Part shown: in pieces, positions 1 to 11,228 of the stretch
Numbering within the stretch: position 1 is the first letter of the stretch
Layout of the letters: every line of letters begins with the position of its first letter
NCBI GenBank assembly: GCA_947034885.2
Contig: OX344749.2
Location: 3,797,501 to 3,861,500, forward strand
DNA from: Thuidium tamariscinum
Lineage: Eukaryota > Streptophyta > Bryopsida > Hypnales > Thuidiaceae
Length of the DNA stretch: 64,000 nucleotides
Direction: 5' to 3'
Translations under genes and position numbers: made by a program
Notes under the pieces: generated by a model
What the model was told of the DNA's origin: nothing
Databases searched by the model: none
The model's input: the letters and a program-made list of their open reading frames with translations, nothing else

Positions 1-640
1 ATTTTTGAGGGGAAAAAAAATAGAAAATACAACACTTGACAAGCAAAAAAAATATCAAAATAGAAAATAATTATGATATATATAATAATAATAATATGGA
101 ATTTTTATCATCAATGAAGTTTAGAGTGGAAAAATTAATTTTGTAAGTTCAATTGAAAATCCATTTTAAATGGAGAAAATATGAATTAACAATATGAATT
201 ATCACTCAATGATGTGAAATTTGAATTTTAACAAATGGAACTTACAATTGCAATAATCCTAAGTTCAACTTTTGGATTTTCTTACAATTTCAAGATGTAG
301 TGAAGAGAAACCTTGTCAAGCTTCATTTTCTTAGTTTAAATCAAATACCATAAATGGTTATATTAAAAGTTACAATCAAGGTTGATTAAGGTGCATTCAA
401 TTTTTGAATGTGTAGTACACCTTTAGGGATTAAGCTATGTGCACCTACAATTGACCTTATTTAAAATTGAACATACTTAACTACTATTCTTGAACATATA
501 TTATTTTTATTGAATCTTATTGGCAACTAAAATAAGATTTCAACACACTTTAAAATGCATTAGACCCTCATAGACTTTCATTTTTAGATTGTATGCATTT
601 TGTTTAATCAATATCTAGGAAAATGTGACTCTTTTTGGTC
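1..640. other. AT-rich gene-free stretch
   Basis: Very AT-rich sequence with short runs of A, T and ATA repeats. I see no conserved reading frame, terminal repeat or tandem unit that I can support. Confidence 0.5.
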
Positions 641-870
641 CAAATGTAGTGAACAAAACTTGGGCATTGTTGATTGGGGCAGGGAAAACTAACCCCCTTG
701 CTCGGCCACTCAGGTAAGAATGCTGCAACTTTTTATTTTTTACAAAATTTGTTTTTTGCAAATTTTGAATTCATATTTGCCATCAGAGACCCCAAATTAG
801 CTGGGGGGTGAAGAAAGAAGGGGTGATCACGGCCCAAACTAGAGGGCTTTTTGTTTTGATTGCACCTCTG
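640..870 (-). mobile_element. MITE-like repeat, family M, copy 1
   Basis: This stretch shares blocks with 10385-10700 and, in inverse orientation, with 59431-59720. The shared blocks are a CTCGGCCACTC-type end, the AATTC-TATTTGC segment and the GAGACCCCAAATTA segment. The copy at 59431-59720 has recognisable inverted ends, so this one is probably a decayed member of the same non-autonomous DNA element family. Its exact boundaries are not clear. Confidence 0.5.
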
Positions 871-914
871 GTAAAACATGGTAAGGCTAAGCAAGGGGGC
901 CAATCCACCTAGAT

Positions 915-2335
915 CATTGATTGTAGGTATACAGTGGGATTTTGTTCATTTACAAATTATTACATTCCTAGTGAAATTTCTTTCATTGTGTGCTACCAAC
1001 TTTGAAACCTTCCCAAGGGCTAAAAAATTTGTTTTTTTTACCATGAAATTTTTATTACAAGATCACTCCTATGTAAATAACATATTTTCTAAATTTCCAG
1101 ACCAAAAGATTTACCCAAAAAAAATATTCAAAGTTTACCAACCAACATGTATAGTTGTAAGAAATTTTTTACTATTGCCAACTTTGTCACCTTCCCAAGG
1201 ATTTGAATTTTTTTTTTTGCCATGAGATCACCTCTATGTTGATAATAAGTGTACCAAATTTCAAAGGCCAAAAGATGCACGAGAAGAGATATTTGAAATC
1301 TACTAATACGTGTAGTTGTAAAGGACAATTTTACTACTATTAGCTTAAATTTTTCCACCCTCTCAAGGATTAATTTTTTTTTGCCATGAAATTTTTGTCA
1401 TGATATCACCTCTATTTCAATAACATGTGATTGTGCCAAATTTCAAGTTCAAAAGACTCACACAAACTTAAGGAAGATACTTGAAATCTACCAACACATG
1501 TAGTTGTGAGAAAGATTTGTATAGTGTCATTTTGTAGGTCAAGGTTTGTCATGGATGTAAGAAATCTTTCTCACAATTATACATGTTAGTATATTTCAAA
1601 TATCTTTTTTTGGGTGAATCTTTCAAATTTCAAATTTGGCATCCATCTCACCAACATAGAGATGATCTCATGACAAAAGTTTCATGGTAAATAAACAATT
1701 TTTCATCCCTTGTGAGGGTGTCAAAGTTGGTAGTATTGAAATTGTTTTTCACAACTATACATGTTGGTAGATTTCAGATATCTTCCTTTGTGTGAGTCTT
1801 TTGAATTTGAAATTTGGCACACATGTTATTGACATAGAGGTGATTTCATGACAAAAATTTCATGGCAAAAGAAAATTCAATCCTTGGGAGGGTGGCAAAG
1901 TTGGTAGTAGTGAAATTGTCCCTTACAACTACATAATTATATTGGTAGATTTCAAATATATTTTCTTGTGTATCTTTTTGGCTTTGAAATTTGGTACACT
2001 TATTATCAACATAGAAGTGATCTCATGACAAAATGTTCATGGCCAAAAATGAATTCAAATCCTTGGGACAATGACAAAATTGATAGTAGTGAAAATTTTC
2101 TTACAACTACACATGTTGGTAGACTTTGAATATCTTTTTTTGGGTAAATCTTTTGGTCTTGAAATTTAAAAAGTATGTTATTAATGTAGAGGTGCTCTTG
2201 TGAAAAAAAATTCATGGTAAAAGAACAATTTTTTCAGTCCTTGGGAGGGTGTCAAACTTAGCAGCAGTGAAAGAATTTCACTGGGAATGCAAAAATTCGT
2301 AAATAAATGTACCCTACTTTACATACCTTAATGGT
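915..2335. mobile_element. Foldback element built of ~178-bp tandem units in inverted arms
   Basis: The left arm carries three direct copies of a unit of about 170-180 bp, with the landmark ACCTTCCCAAGG near 1008, 1190 and 1357. The right arm carries four copies in reverse, with the landmark CCTTGGGAGGGTG near 1708, 1883, 2062 and 2240. The symmetry axis is near 1535. The outermost ends also pair: TTCCTAGTGAAATTTC near 955 is the inverse of the GAAATTTCACT segment near 2270. Long inverted arms made of tandem sub-repeats are the hallmark of foldback transposons. No coding region is seen between the arms, and no clear target duplication could be fixed. Confidence 0.75.
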
Positions 2336-2935
2336 ACTGCACTGTTATGATCATAGGAATAAATTTCTAAAAACTGGGAACTCCTTCACACTCTTTTTGT
2401 CTGCGTGAGCTCTTCTTTCAACCGCCCCATTGTAAAAAGAAAATTACACAATGCAACCAACTGCCTCTGCTTCAGTTGCTTCCGTTTTGGTACTCTACCC
2501 CTACAGCAGAATCATTCACAGCAGCTGAGCGGTTTCCCCACTTCAGGCACGACAATCAACTGCACACAGTCAATTGCATAGTTATGTAAGCGCACTTAAC
2601 TCCCGTGAGGAATCGAAATTCACAAGAAGGCTCTTAAGTAACATGAAGGTATCATAGGATATTCCATGACCTACTCTACATCCGACATGCGATATGTTTG
2701 AATCGCATCCCTCAGCTGAACGCAGGTTTCTTCGATATCACAAGCTTTATCTTGAGCTTGATTTTAGGGTTGTAATGCAGTGACTTATGTGCGAGATGAA
2801 ATTCGGGAATGAGTTACACCAGTGACAGATTTGACGGAGTTCTGCTGTGGTTTCTTGCTTAATCTGGTGGCCGAAAGTGGAGGAGCTAGCTGAGGTGCGG
2901 AGGCAGAGGTAGAATTAGGGCATACAGAAGAGCGA
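2336..2935. promoter_or_regulatory. Upstream region of the cyclo-ligase gene
   Basis: This is less AT-rich than the flanking repeats and probably holds the promoter and 5' UTR of the gene starting at 2936. I see no convincing TATA box or named regulatory site. Confidence 0.35.
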
Positions 2936-5900
2936 ATGCAGCAGGTTGGAGCACAACTGGGACGGAAGTTGGTGACCACCATGGCCACGCTCAAGAACTC
3001 TGCAGGGACGACGGTGGATTCCGTGCGGCAGCAAAAGAAAGCGCTTCGCACCATTGTGCGTCGGGAGCTTCGCAATTTCTCGCCCGAGATCAAGCGGGAA
3101 GAAGGTGAGCAAGCAATCGTTCCAGGGTTTTGTTTTCGCATTTGCGTGGTATCAATCTTTCGAAAACGGCGGGTACTTCCGACCTGCGCTTGATATAGCA
3201 GCAATCGACCCTAAATCTTTTTCTTTACCTCAATTGCGGTCTCTGGGTTGACATTGCGTGGAGTGATTCGCTTGTCATGTGGAATTGTTAGGGTTTGTTT
3301 AGTAGCAGTGTTTGAGATTTATGGAAACCTTAATTTGGGGATTTGGTGTGGATACGAGATGGTTGAGTTTGAAAATGGCAATCCAAAATCATGTGCTACC
3401 TGCGGAACGGCACCAGAACAGTAAGAGGATTTGCGTTTCTAGGTTATTTCACGCTGTTGTGGTATCAGTTGGGAAACAAGGGGTACTTAGGGGAGTAGCA
3501 GCAATCGACTCTAGGCGCAGTAGACGTTTCTCGTTTGCTTGCTTGTTGTGGCTGGGTTGCCATTGCGTGGAGTGATTTCCTTGTAGTATGGTTTTAGGGT
3601 TTTTTAGGATATCCTCGGAAATTTTAATTTGGAGACTTGTTGTAAATACGAACTGATTGAGTTGGGAAGCGGGCAGATGAAGCAATCCAAAAGCATGTGC
3701 TATCAGCGGAATGGTTTCAAAACAGCAAGAGGATTTGCGCCTACGTCAGCTGTGCTAGTCTTCGCGAAGTGGAAACGTCGCACATCATGGCCGATCTTTT
3801 GGAGAAGCAACGGCGCTTTCCAGGTGTGTGACGCCATAGCCACCCTTCGACATTTAAGTTTGAAAAAAGTACGCAAATTGCTTAACTTAGAGACAGTCTC
3901 AATTGATAGAAAAATATGTCACAAAGTGTGCGTTGGTGTGATAGATATGAAAGTTTATGTGCCGCGAATTGAGGATAAGGAAAGCCACATGCGGATGCTG
4001 CACATCACCAACACTGATAATGATCTGATCGCCAACTACATGAACATTTTGGAACCTAACCCTTTGGATTCCTCAGGAAACCCTCGGGAGGAAGGTAAAT
4101 TCAGCTCACTGTGCATTTTAGTGCTATGTCCTTCTGCATTGGAGTTTAGAAAAATTCTCATACAAGTCTCTTCTGCTTGAGATTTGCAGCTGCATACGTG
4201 GTTTGTGTTCTTGAACAAAAACTAAGAGCTAGATTATTGCAGCACACTGGTGAAAACTGGAACTGCACGATTTGGGGATTTCATGGACACAAGGAAACTT
4301 GAATCATCTATTTTAATAATGAAAGAATGTACACTCCTGATGCTCTTGCAGATGAATGCTGTGATTGCATTGTTTGTGTACGGTAGAGGATACTGTTTGC
4401 GTCACTTTAAGCATTTTATGTAGGAGTGTGCATTCATTACGAGATCGAGTACAGAACTGTGGAGAGATCGCTTCGGATTCAAGAGCCGAATCTGTTCAGA
4501 GATCACATTATTATCACTACCTATGAATTTCTTATGCAATTTCCAAGTGGGAGGTTGTCGACCACTGCCAGTGACAGGAGACTCAAAGATTAGTGACCAT
4601 GAACATTTAGCCAAGTTTTGCTTACGCCAATAAGTCCAACCAAGCGTATGAATAGATGAGTTGTTGTTTGTAGGAGATTTTAGTGTAGGAGATCTGGTCT
4701 CAGTATCCTCGACGGTATTGTTAACACAAGTTTGGATGTTGGCATGCAACAGTGATGCAGGCAACTGAGCCCCTGGACCTGTTCTTACTGCCAGGCAATT
4801 TGCTTTCTTTTACTGTCCTACTTCAGTATTTCTACTTGTCCATTCAATTGAAGGGGTTACCTTCTTATGACTAGAATTGCTCGATACTGGATTCGAGGTT
4901 GTTTCAAATGTGATTCGTAAGATCTGGGATTTTACTTCGGGTACTTCGCTCTCACGATGGGGATTCGTTGGTTCTGGATTGGACAGGATTGGCGTTCGAT
5001 CGAAAGGGAGGTCGTCTTGGACGTGGTGGAGGGTAAGTTTCACATCCTAAAGTGAGTCTCCATGTGGGTCCTTTACTCAAGAGGGCTTTGTTGAAATGTT
5101 TGATACGTTGAGCTTTTATTAATGGGGCCTGTGGATAATTTGTCAGTTAATTTGCAAACATATATGTCTACTCATAGCAGTCTTTTCATGACGACATTGC
5201 CTACAATCATGTGAATATACTTAGAAGCTATTACACTCTGTTCAACGTGTTGACAGGAATGTAAGAAGTCTTTGGCATGAAAAAACGGAATTTATGTGTT
5301 AAACCAACTACTTTGGTAGGTTTTGCAGACACAATCAGGACTAATTTGTGTGTGAGCTGTTATATGCTCGGGGATATAATCGAATTCACAGCAGAAGTTT
5401 TCATTCTGATTCTGAATCTCTTTAAATTGTTACCAATATGCAGATACTATGACCTCTTTCTTCAAAATTATCTGCTTCTTGCGAAGAACAAAGGATGGAA
5501 ATCTCCCTTGCTTGGTGAGTTGAGTCGTTGAGTCATCCAGGATGTTGTTAAGTTGACTAGTTGCTGAGGTAACGTCGCTTTAGAATTCTATGCTATACAT
5601 TCGTGGGTCATGGAGCTCAGTTAACGTTTTTGTTTATTTGTTATTCAACATGTTTAGATATTCAATTTCCTTCACTCTATCGTTTCAGGTTTTTCTGATG
5701 GGTTCTTAAGTTAAATAGAAGGGTTTGGGATGTCATATATTGTAGGGGTGTAGTTATTTTATGTGTTCCTTTGTGAAAGAGTTACCTGTGTTTTTAATAG
5801 ATTGTTTCAGGAATTTTTGGAAAATTTTCCTCATTATAAATGGCGAGGTTTCCCCATGGTGACAAGGATCATACAGAGGCCTCCCCATGATACATTGGGA

Positions 5901-6189
5901 GACCTTTATACGATCACTGACTATAATGAAACTCCCGATGAATCATTAGGAAGGTTCACTGGGCGAAGTTCTCTGAACGGTCTAAGCTTACCAAAACCCC
6001 TTTTAGTGATCCTCAGTCAGAGTTCTCACAATACATGTTGAAATTGCAGTTGCATTGTCATATAGTCCTCAGATTCGGGACGACGCTGTGCCAGTGGATG
6101 CGACGGATGTGAACATTGATGCTTTGGTTAGTAGCAATGGAATTCTTACATTTAGTTCTCAAGCTAAAGAGCACATAAACTCTTCTTAG
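2936..6189 (+). CDS. 5FCL: 5-formyltetrahydrofolate cyclo-ligase (5,10-methenyltetrahydrofolate synthetase)
   Basis: This enzyme uses ATP to turn 5-formyltetrahydrofolate into 5,10-methenyltetrahydrofolate; in plants it is mitochondrial. I assemble seven exons: 2936-3104, 3677-3823, 3945-4094, 4753-4794, 4987-5032, 5444-5514 and 6050-6189, giving 254 codons plus stop. That is slightly shorter than the roughly 277-residue Arabidopsis enzyme. Family blocks appear in order: the basic QQKKALR segment near residue 33, SKRICAYVSCASLREVETS in exon 2, VYVPRIEDKE near 109-118, EPLDLFLLPGLAFDR across exons 4-5, and the glycine-rich GRLGRGGGYYD at 178-188. The C-terminus has VALSYSPQI and DATDVNIDALVS. 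All exon joins keep frame. The first 20-25 residues are basic and acid-free, which suits a mitochondrial presequence. A second ATG lies 45 bases downstream. Intron 4 has a GC donor. Intron 1 holds a dead exon-2 copy. Confidence 0.93.
3125..3737 (+). repeat. Tandem duplication of intron 1 end plus exon 2 start
   Basis: Two direct copies of about 305 bp lie side by side, roughly 3125-3434 and 3435-3737. Shared landmarks are GTGGTATCA, GGGTACTT, TAGCAGCAATCGAC, CATTGCGTGGAGTGATT, GTTAGGGTTT or TTTTAGGGTTTT, and AAGAGGATTTGCG. The second copy contains the true exon 2 acceptor (3671-3676, GGGCAG). In the first copy the matching site reads TTGAAAATGG, so the AG is gone and the exon-like 3377-3434 is a pseudo-exon. 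Divergence of the copies suggests an old event. Confidence 0.88.
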
Positions 6190-6529
6190 TTCTACTGTGG
6201 TCTTATGTTCTAAAAAGCACAGAATGGGGCAGATGAAGCTTCTTTGCGAGGTTGAGGCCCTTAGTGCATATTAGTGAATACTCGCTTTTCATGTGGCCAT
6301 TGTGTTTCCACATTTTTTTTGGCGCATCAAGATCTGAGTCTGCTGTTCAAGACAGCTGTGTCACATTGTACTTATTTTGAATACATTTTCCAACCAGTGA
6401 TGAAATTCTTAGAACTTATCATATTAGCTGCCGCGAAAAAATTTCATCCAGATAACTAAATAATTCGGCTTGACAATGATGAATGACGACAGTCACTCTT
6501 ACGGTATTACGGTAAGGGGTCCTATAATG

Positions 6530-6720
6530 GACCATCTTAAGGCTGAAACTGAATTTCAGGGAGGTAAAACTTATAGAAATATTTTTCAGTAAATTTTCCT
6601 TGAAAGGCAAGTAGAATTGATATCTAACCTAAGTTGTTTCATATTTTTCTAAACTTTGTGGAATTAGTTATCAAATTTTGAAGTTGAAAGGGCATAGGGC
6701 TTTAAAATGGTGCCCTAGCT
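6530..6720 (+). repeat. Dispersed repeat, inverse partner at 34125-34320
   Basis: This stretch matches the reverse complement of 34125-34320. Common landmarks are the GGGAGGTAAAACTT block, CCTTGAAAGGCAAGTAGAATTGA, and the GGGCATAGGGCTTTAAAATG block. The two copies sit 28 kb apart. The superfamily is not identifiable from what I see. Confidence 0.6.
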
Positions 6721-6804
6721 AAAATGTACACTAGCACTGCTGAAAGCTATGAAAATGCAACATGTACAAATATTGTACATTTAAGGTAGGGCACCATTTT
6801 AGAA
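6703..6804. mobile_element. Short hairpin MITE-like element
   Basis: AAAATGGTGCCCTAGC followed by TAAAATGTAC near 6705-6730 is mirrored by GTACATTTAAGG then TAGGGCACCATTTT near 6775-6801. The loop is about 45 bp. It abuts the dispersed repeat at 6530-6720 and may be its terminus rather than a separate element. Confidence 0.55.
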
Positions 6805-6904
6805 CCCACTCCATTTAAGAGTCTTATACTTTAGAGATAGCCTCTATGGCCAAAGTTTTTAAAGATTCATGTTGTGTTTTGACTTTGACCTCCAATAATG
6901 AAGC

Positions 6905-7110
6905 ATATTTATCCCCTAAAATGTCCATGGCCTTTTTTGAGCTTCTTGAAGTTTGCTCAATATTAATTAAAAAGCCTAAATTTTGATAAGGTCCATCAAT
7001 GTAAAAAAATTATAACCACACAAATTTAGATTAGATGTTATGAATAATATAGGAAAGAAGATATAGCAATATGAATTATGGATTTAAAGATTATTATAAT
7101 GGTTGATCAA
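6905..7110 (+). repeat. Dispersed repeat family K, copy 1
   Basis: Similar to 29985-30190 and 47795-48010. All three share the ordered landmarks GAGCTTCT or GAGTTTCTT, AAATTTTGATAAG or ACATTTTGATAAG, a spaced ATAGGAAAGAA block and GCAATAT-ATGAATT. Its class is unknown. Confidence 0.5.
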
Positions 7111-7769
7111 GAAGATTGTAAGATTGTAAGTAATTTGAAGTCTCCTAATAATCCTCTTTTTACATGTCAAATCTAAAGTTGAGGTCATGAAATTGAAATG
7201 AGGTTAAAGGACTCAACCATAATCAATTTATGGTTTGTCAAAATGTATTTGACAATCTTCTTATATATACTCTTAACCCCTGTGCATTAGGGGGGATGTT
7301 TTTCGGATGTTAATAATGAAAAAAAAATTGAAGAAGTTTGCGGGTTTGAATTATCTCTTAATCGGCGCCTGAACAATCAATAGTGGTTCCTAGATAACGG
7401 AAGCCCTAGTTCATGCATTTGATGAGCCACATTATGACATAATTGCACAATGTAGTAGCAATATGAGCACACACTGCAGTAAAAGTGGCCAGTCAGATAT
7501 CGTTGCACTATTCTTCAACTTTGGATCCGCTTGTTGGAGTCCTTGTTGGTTTGGTCTTGCACTTCATGTTGCGAAAGTGTTTGTCGTGCGGAAGTTTGTT
7601 ACTACTGTAGCGGATTGTTGAACCTGTCTATGTCAATTGTAATGTGCAGAAACTAATCATGCTTGGAACAATTTGTGAGTAGAAACGCTAGGGTTTAGGG
7701 TTCCTGCTTGAATTGCAGTTTTTTCTATCATGACCCAAACCTAGCATAGAGAATCAATCGTGCTTTGAA
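7111..7769. other. Gene-free stretch
   Basis: Composition becomes more GC-rich after about 7300, and the text looks like former single-copy or element sequence leading into the coding relic at 7770. I cannot support a named feature. Confidence 0.4.
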
Positions 7770-9405
7770 GGGCAATGGTGTCAAGTGGAGTACTTCAACA
7801 TTGTAAAGGGAAGGTGACACAAGAAGAGGCAACTACAATTTCAGAGCACTTATTTAGGTGGGCATATGAAGAGAAGAAAACCAACATTCAAACTCCCAGA
7901 ATTCTTAGTAGGTGCTTGGATGAAGCCTTTCTCCTCAAATTGCCAACTCCTTTGGTGAATCATTGGTGTCCGACTAGAGTGCCACAAGCAAAGAATTGGT
8001 GATATTTGTTTCATAGGCAAGTAGCAAGGTTCCTTCGTTGACTTCCTTTGGGGGATCCACAAGGACTTTTGGCGGACATTGAGAATTTTATCACCGAGCA
8101 TTGGTGGCCTAATACTACTCTTGATGAAGGGCACAATGCGGCAAAAGGCAACAGAGCGACTGAAGGCTTGCTTGGTGTAGGAGCGGGGATGAATTGGGCA
8201 TGCCTTGATCAATGCTCGAGATGCAGGAAGACTGGTGGCGCTACCAAGTGCCTTCGAGCAACTTGAATTAGAGGAATTGCAACCAGTCAGTAAAAATGCA
8301 GAGTGTGGGAGCAAAGCGACAATGGCACAGATTCAGAGTCCCGGCCATCCAATGACAAACGTAATTGAGCATCCTCTTGATTCTACAGAGGGTTTGTGAA
8401 CTGCACGGAGGGGTGGACGGGCAAGGGAGCAACGAAGAGGTCAAAGTAGCCATTGGAGAAGAAGGGGATGAGGGACTATGGCTACCAACGTTGCTCCGAT
8501 TGGATGGATGGCACCTACTCTCCTCATTGACTGTGTACCAATTCCCGCCCTTGCTACGTAAATGCGCTCCACCTTCTACAACAAAATAAAAATCCCCGAG
8601 TACACCAAGTTGTCATACAACGGATGCATGTCATGGTATAGTGGAGCAGGTCCCTTGTTTAGAGGCCGTCAAGATGCACAAGTGAGTCTAGGTGTTGGAC
8701 GACCTCACAACTGCAACAATTTCGACCTACCACATCCACCTTGACATCAAAGTGAAATAGATAGGGTAGCGGTGAATTTATTGATTAAATTCAAAAATGT
8801 TGCTTCCATGCATGCTGTTATAGATTTGGAGATGGCAAAGGTGCCTCACGAGTTGCTTGAAGTACCTCCCTTCCAACCATCAACATGTGTAGATGATGGC
8901 CACATTGGTACTTCCTCTGCAACACCTTCCAAAGGCCATGGAAACGGGATTCATGGGGAGTGTCCCATGGTTGCCTTACAATATGTACCAAGATCAATGT
9001 ATGGTCAATTTAGAGCTCAACTATCACAATCTATGTAGGTTGATTTAGAAATTTTGGAATTCAATGTGTCACAATGGAAAAACATCAAGTCTTTTCTAGG
9101 AGATGTAGAGCAAGTGTGGTGGAAAGATGGTTTGGCATGGATTTTCATCCTCCAATAGGATGGCGAAAAGTGGTAATGAGTGATTGCTATTCCTTGGACT
9201 TCATGGTCCCACCATTGAATGGCTACATGCGTCATGGGCAGTGCACACCACGACATTTTCCTGATCATGATGGAAGCTTTGATGGCAGGGGGAGACCAAA
9301 GAAGAATGTTAATATGGCATCCATTTCTAAAGAAATCAATATGCTACAGCAAAATTTGCCACACTACCATGTGACACATCATTTGTCCCAAATTATCCAA
9401 TAACC
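7770..9405 (+). pseudogene. Decayed coding relic, family unknown
   Basis: The plus strand is markedly more GC-rich than its surroundings and carries overlapping open blocks that seem to continue one another across frameshifts. The blocks lie near 7775-8002, 8048-8266, 8365-8589, 8562-8744, 8772-9038 and 9074-9403. They include the residue strings KHWW-like EHWWPNTTLDEGHN, SWYSGAGPLFRG, and GWRKVVMSDCYSLDFMVPP. Stops and frame changes break it at least five times. I do not recognise the family. A transposon-encoded protein or a dead host gene are both possible. The antisense block at 7850-8314 is probably a shadow. Confidence 0.45.
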
Positions 9406-10384
9406 TTGGATGAGAAACTTTGGTTGCCTTGAGGGTTATCTATAAAATCCTTTGAAGTTATATAGAATTTGAAGAATCTATCATGAATTTAGGTTTAATA
9501 TAATTTTATTTATTCATTCCAAATATTAGAAAGGTATAAAAGAGCTTTGTAGTCAATTATTATAAGATGCATGTAAGAGCTTGGAAGTCTTTAAATTTGG
9601 GTGAAAAGTTTTATAGGAGCTATCCTTGAAAAATTGTTGCAAGATAATTGTCTTTTGGTGGAAATAGAACTTATTTTTACTCATTGTAGTTTGACTAAGA
9701 CAATTAGTGGGTTTATTAGTGCACTTGTATTTTGGTATAATGTATGTACAAATGGTAGATGTTATCAAGTTTGTCTATGTTTGTATCTTATATTATAATG
9801 TTGTGTCATATTTTCTTTGTTGAGTAATTGCACTTATTGTATTCATTAGAATATATTGTAAATGATTAGCAATAAATTTTTTGACACAACTAGAGTGCAT
9901 TGTTTAGAATTTATGAAAGTATGTGATTGGCTATAGTACATTTATTCTAACATGTTGTACTTTGGTTTTTAGTAATCATAAAAAATAGTTTGAAAGGGAA
10001 GGGACAAGGAATAAAGAAGGAAAGGAAAAAATTAGTAATTGAAAAAAAATTATAAAACAACTATTAGTTCTAAATTTCAAATCTAATATAGGGGCCAAAA
10101 AATTGAATTCAAAGTGAATTATAATTAATATGGGGTGCTATAATAAATGGAAATTTAGAATATTTTAGACTATAGAGTATATTAAAATAAAAAATATTAG
10201 ATAAATGGACCTTCATTAAATTATCCCCCAACCACATATATATACTAAACCTTTAAGCTAGTGACCTTCCAAGAGTCTAATCTGCTAGGGTTGCTAGGAC
10301 TCACCTATGAGTGCAAAATAAAAATTATAAAAATTTGTGTAGAAGACCTATGACCGTGGATTTTGTACATTGTACATTGGGGAA
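9406..10384. other. AT-rich gene-free stretch
   Basis: AT-rich sequence without a supported gene. Short open blocks around 9553-9798 lie on both strands, have low-complexity content and match nothing I recognise. Confidence 0.5.
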
Positions 10385-10700
10385 GATATAAGAGCATCTC
10401 CACCCACTTGGAAAAATGCGGGTGGGTTGTAGCTAGCAAATGGGGAGGCTTCTGTTTTGCCAACCGAGTCAGACTTGGCTACTCCACCCACAGTCTCTTA
10501 AGAGGCCATGCCAATGATTAAATGTTGAAATGATGAAGTGAATAATTGGCTAAGCTACTTAGTAAAACACTCAAAATTTAGATTTTCCACACATGATTGA
10601 ATTTTTGAATTCTTATTTGCAATTGGAGTCTCTAAATAAATTAGGAAGGGTGCTCTTGACTAAATCAATCAAGTATAAAATAGGGGGCTTCTATTTGTCC
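10385..10700 (-). mobile_element. MITE-like repeat, family M, copy 2
   Basis: The segment begins with GAGCATCTCCACCCA, an end type often seen on plant MITEs. It then shares GAATTCTTATTTGCAATTGG and AGTCTCTAAATAAATTAG with 640-870 and, inverted, with 59431-59720. It ends near the GGGTGCTCTTGAC segment, which resembles the inverse of the start. No clean target duplication is visible. Confidence 0.55.
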
Positions 10701-11228
10701 TTTTACCCTTGAAATTACATATCTTCTACACTTCACAAATATTTCAGTTTTTCTTGTAGTGGAGAATTGTTCATTTGAGAATTGAGAACAATTAAAGTGA
10801 AGAAAAATCACATCAAATGCAAAATAATTTCCCCAAATCTAAAAATTTCACCATATGTGTACATTGCATTCATAGACACTATAGAGTAAACTCAATTTCC
10901 TTGTCTTTCCATAATTTGAGTACAATCAACATTAAAAATACATCCCAAGTTCAAAATGAACTTTAAATATTCATTATTACAAATTTTTTAAACATTATAA
11001 TTACAATGGAAACTAGAATAAATAACCTTCTTTTTGTTAGTTGAGAAGAAAATTCAAAAAATGTCATTTTTAAAAAAATTCAAATTTCCAGCAAGGAGCA
11101 ACAACTTCCCCAAATAAACTAAAATAGCATATTTGTGATCCATTTTTTTTAATAACTTTTCATTCACATGTTCAAGATAAGCACTTGCAACAATACAAAA
11201 TCAATTAGGTACTCTTTATAATTCTCCT

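Noticed and set aside
3312..3685. Separate small genes at 3312-3575 (+) and 3449-3685 (-)
   Set aside because: Both lie within intron 1 of 5FCL and are explained by the tandem duplication and its shadow.
7850..8314. 154-codon minus-strand frame
   Set aside because: It overlaps the better-structured plus-strand relic, has no recognisable motif and is serine/proline-rich as expected for an antisense frame.
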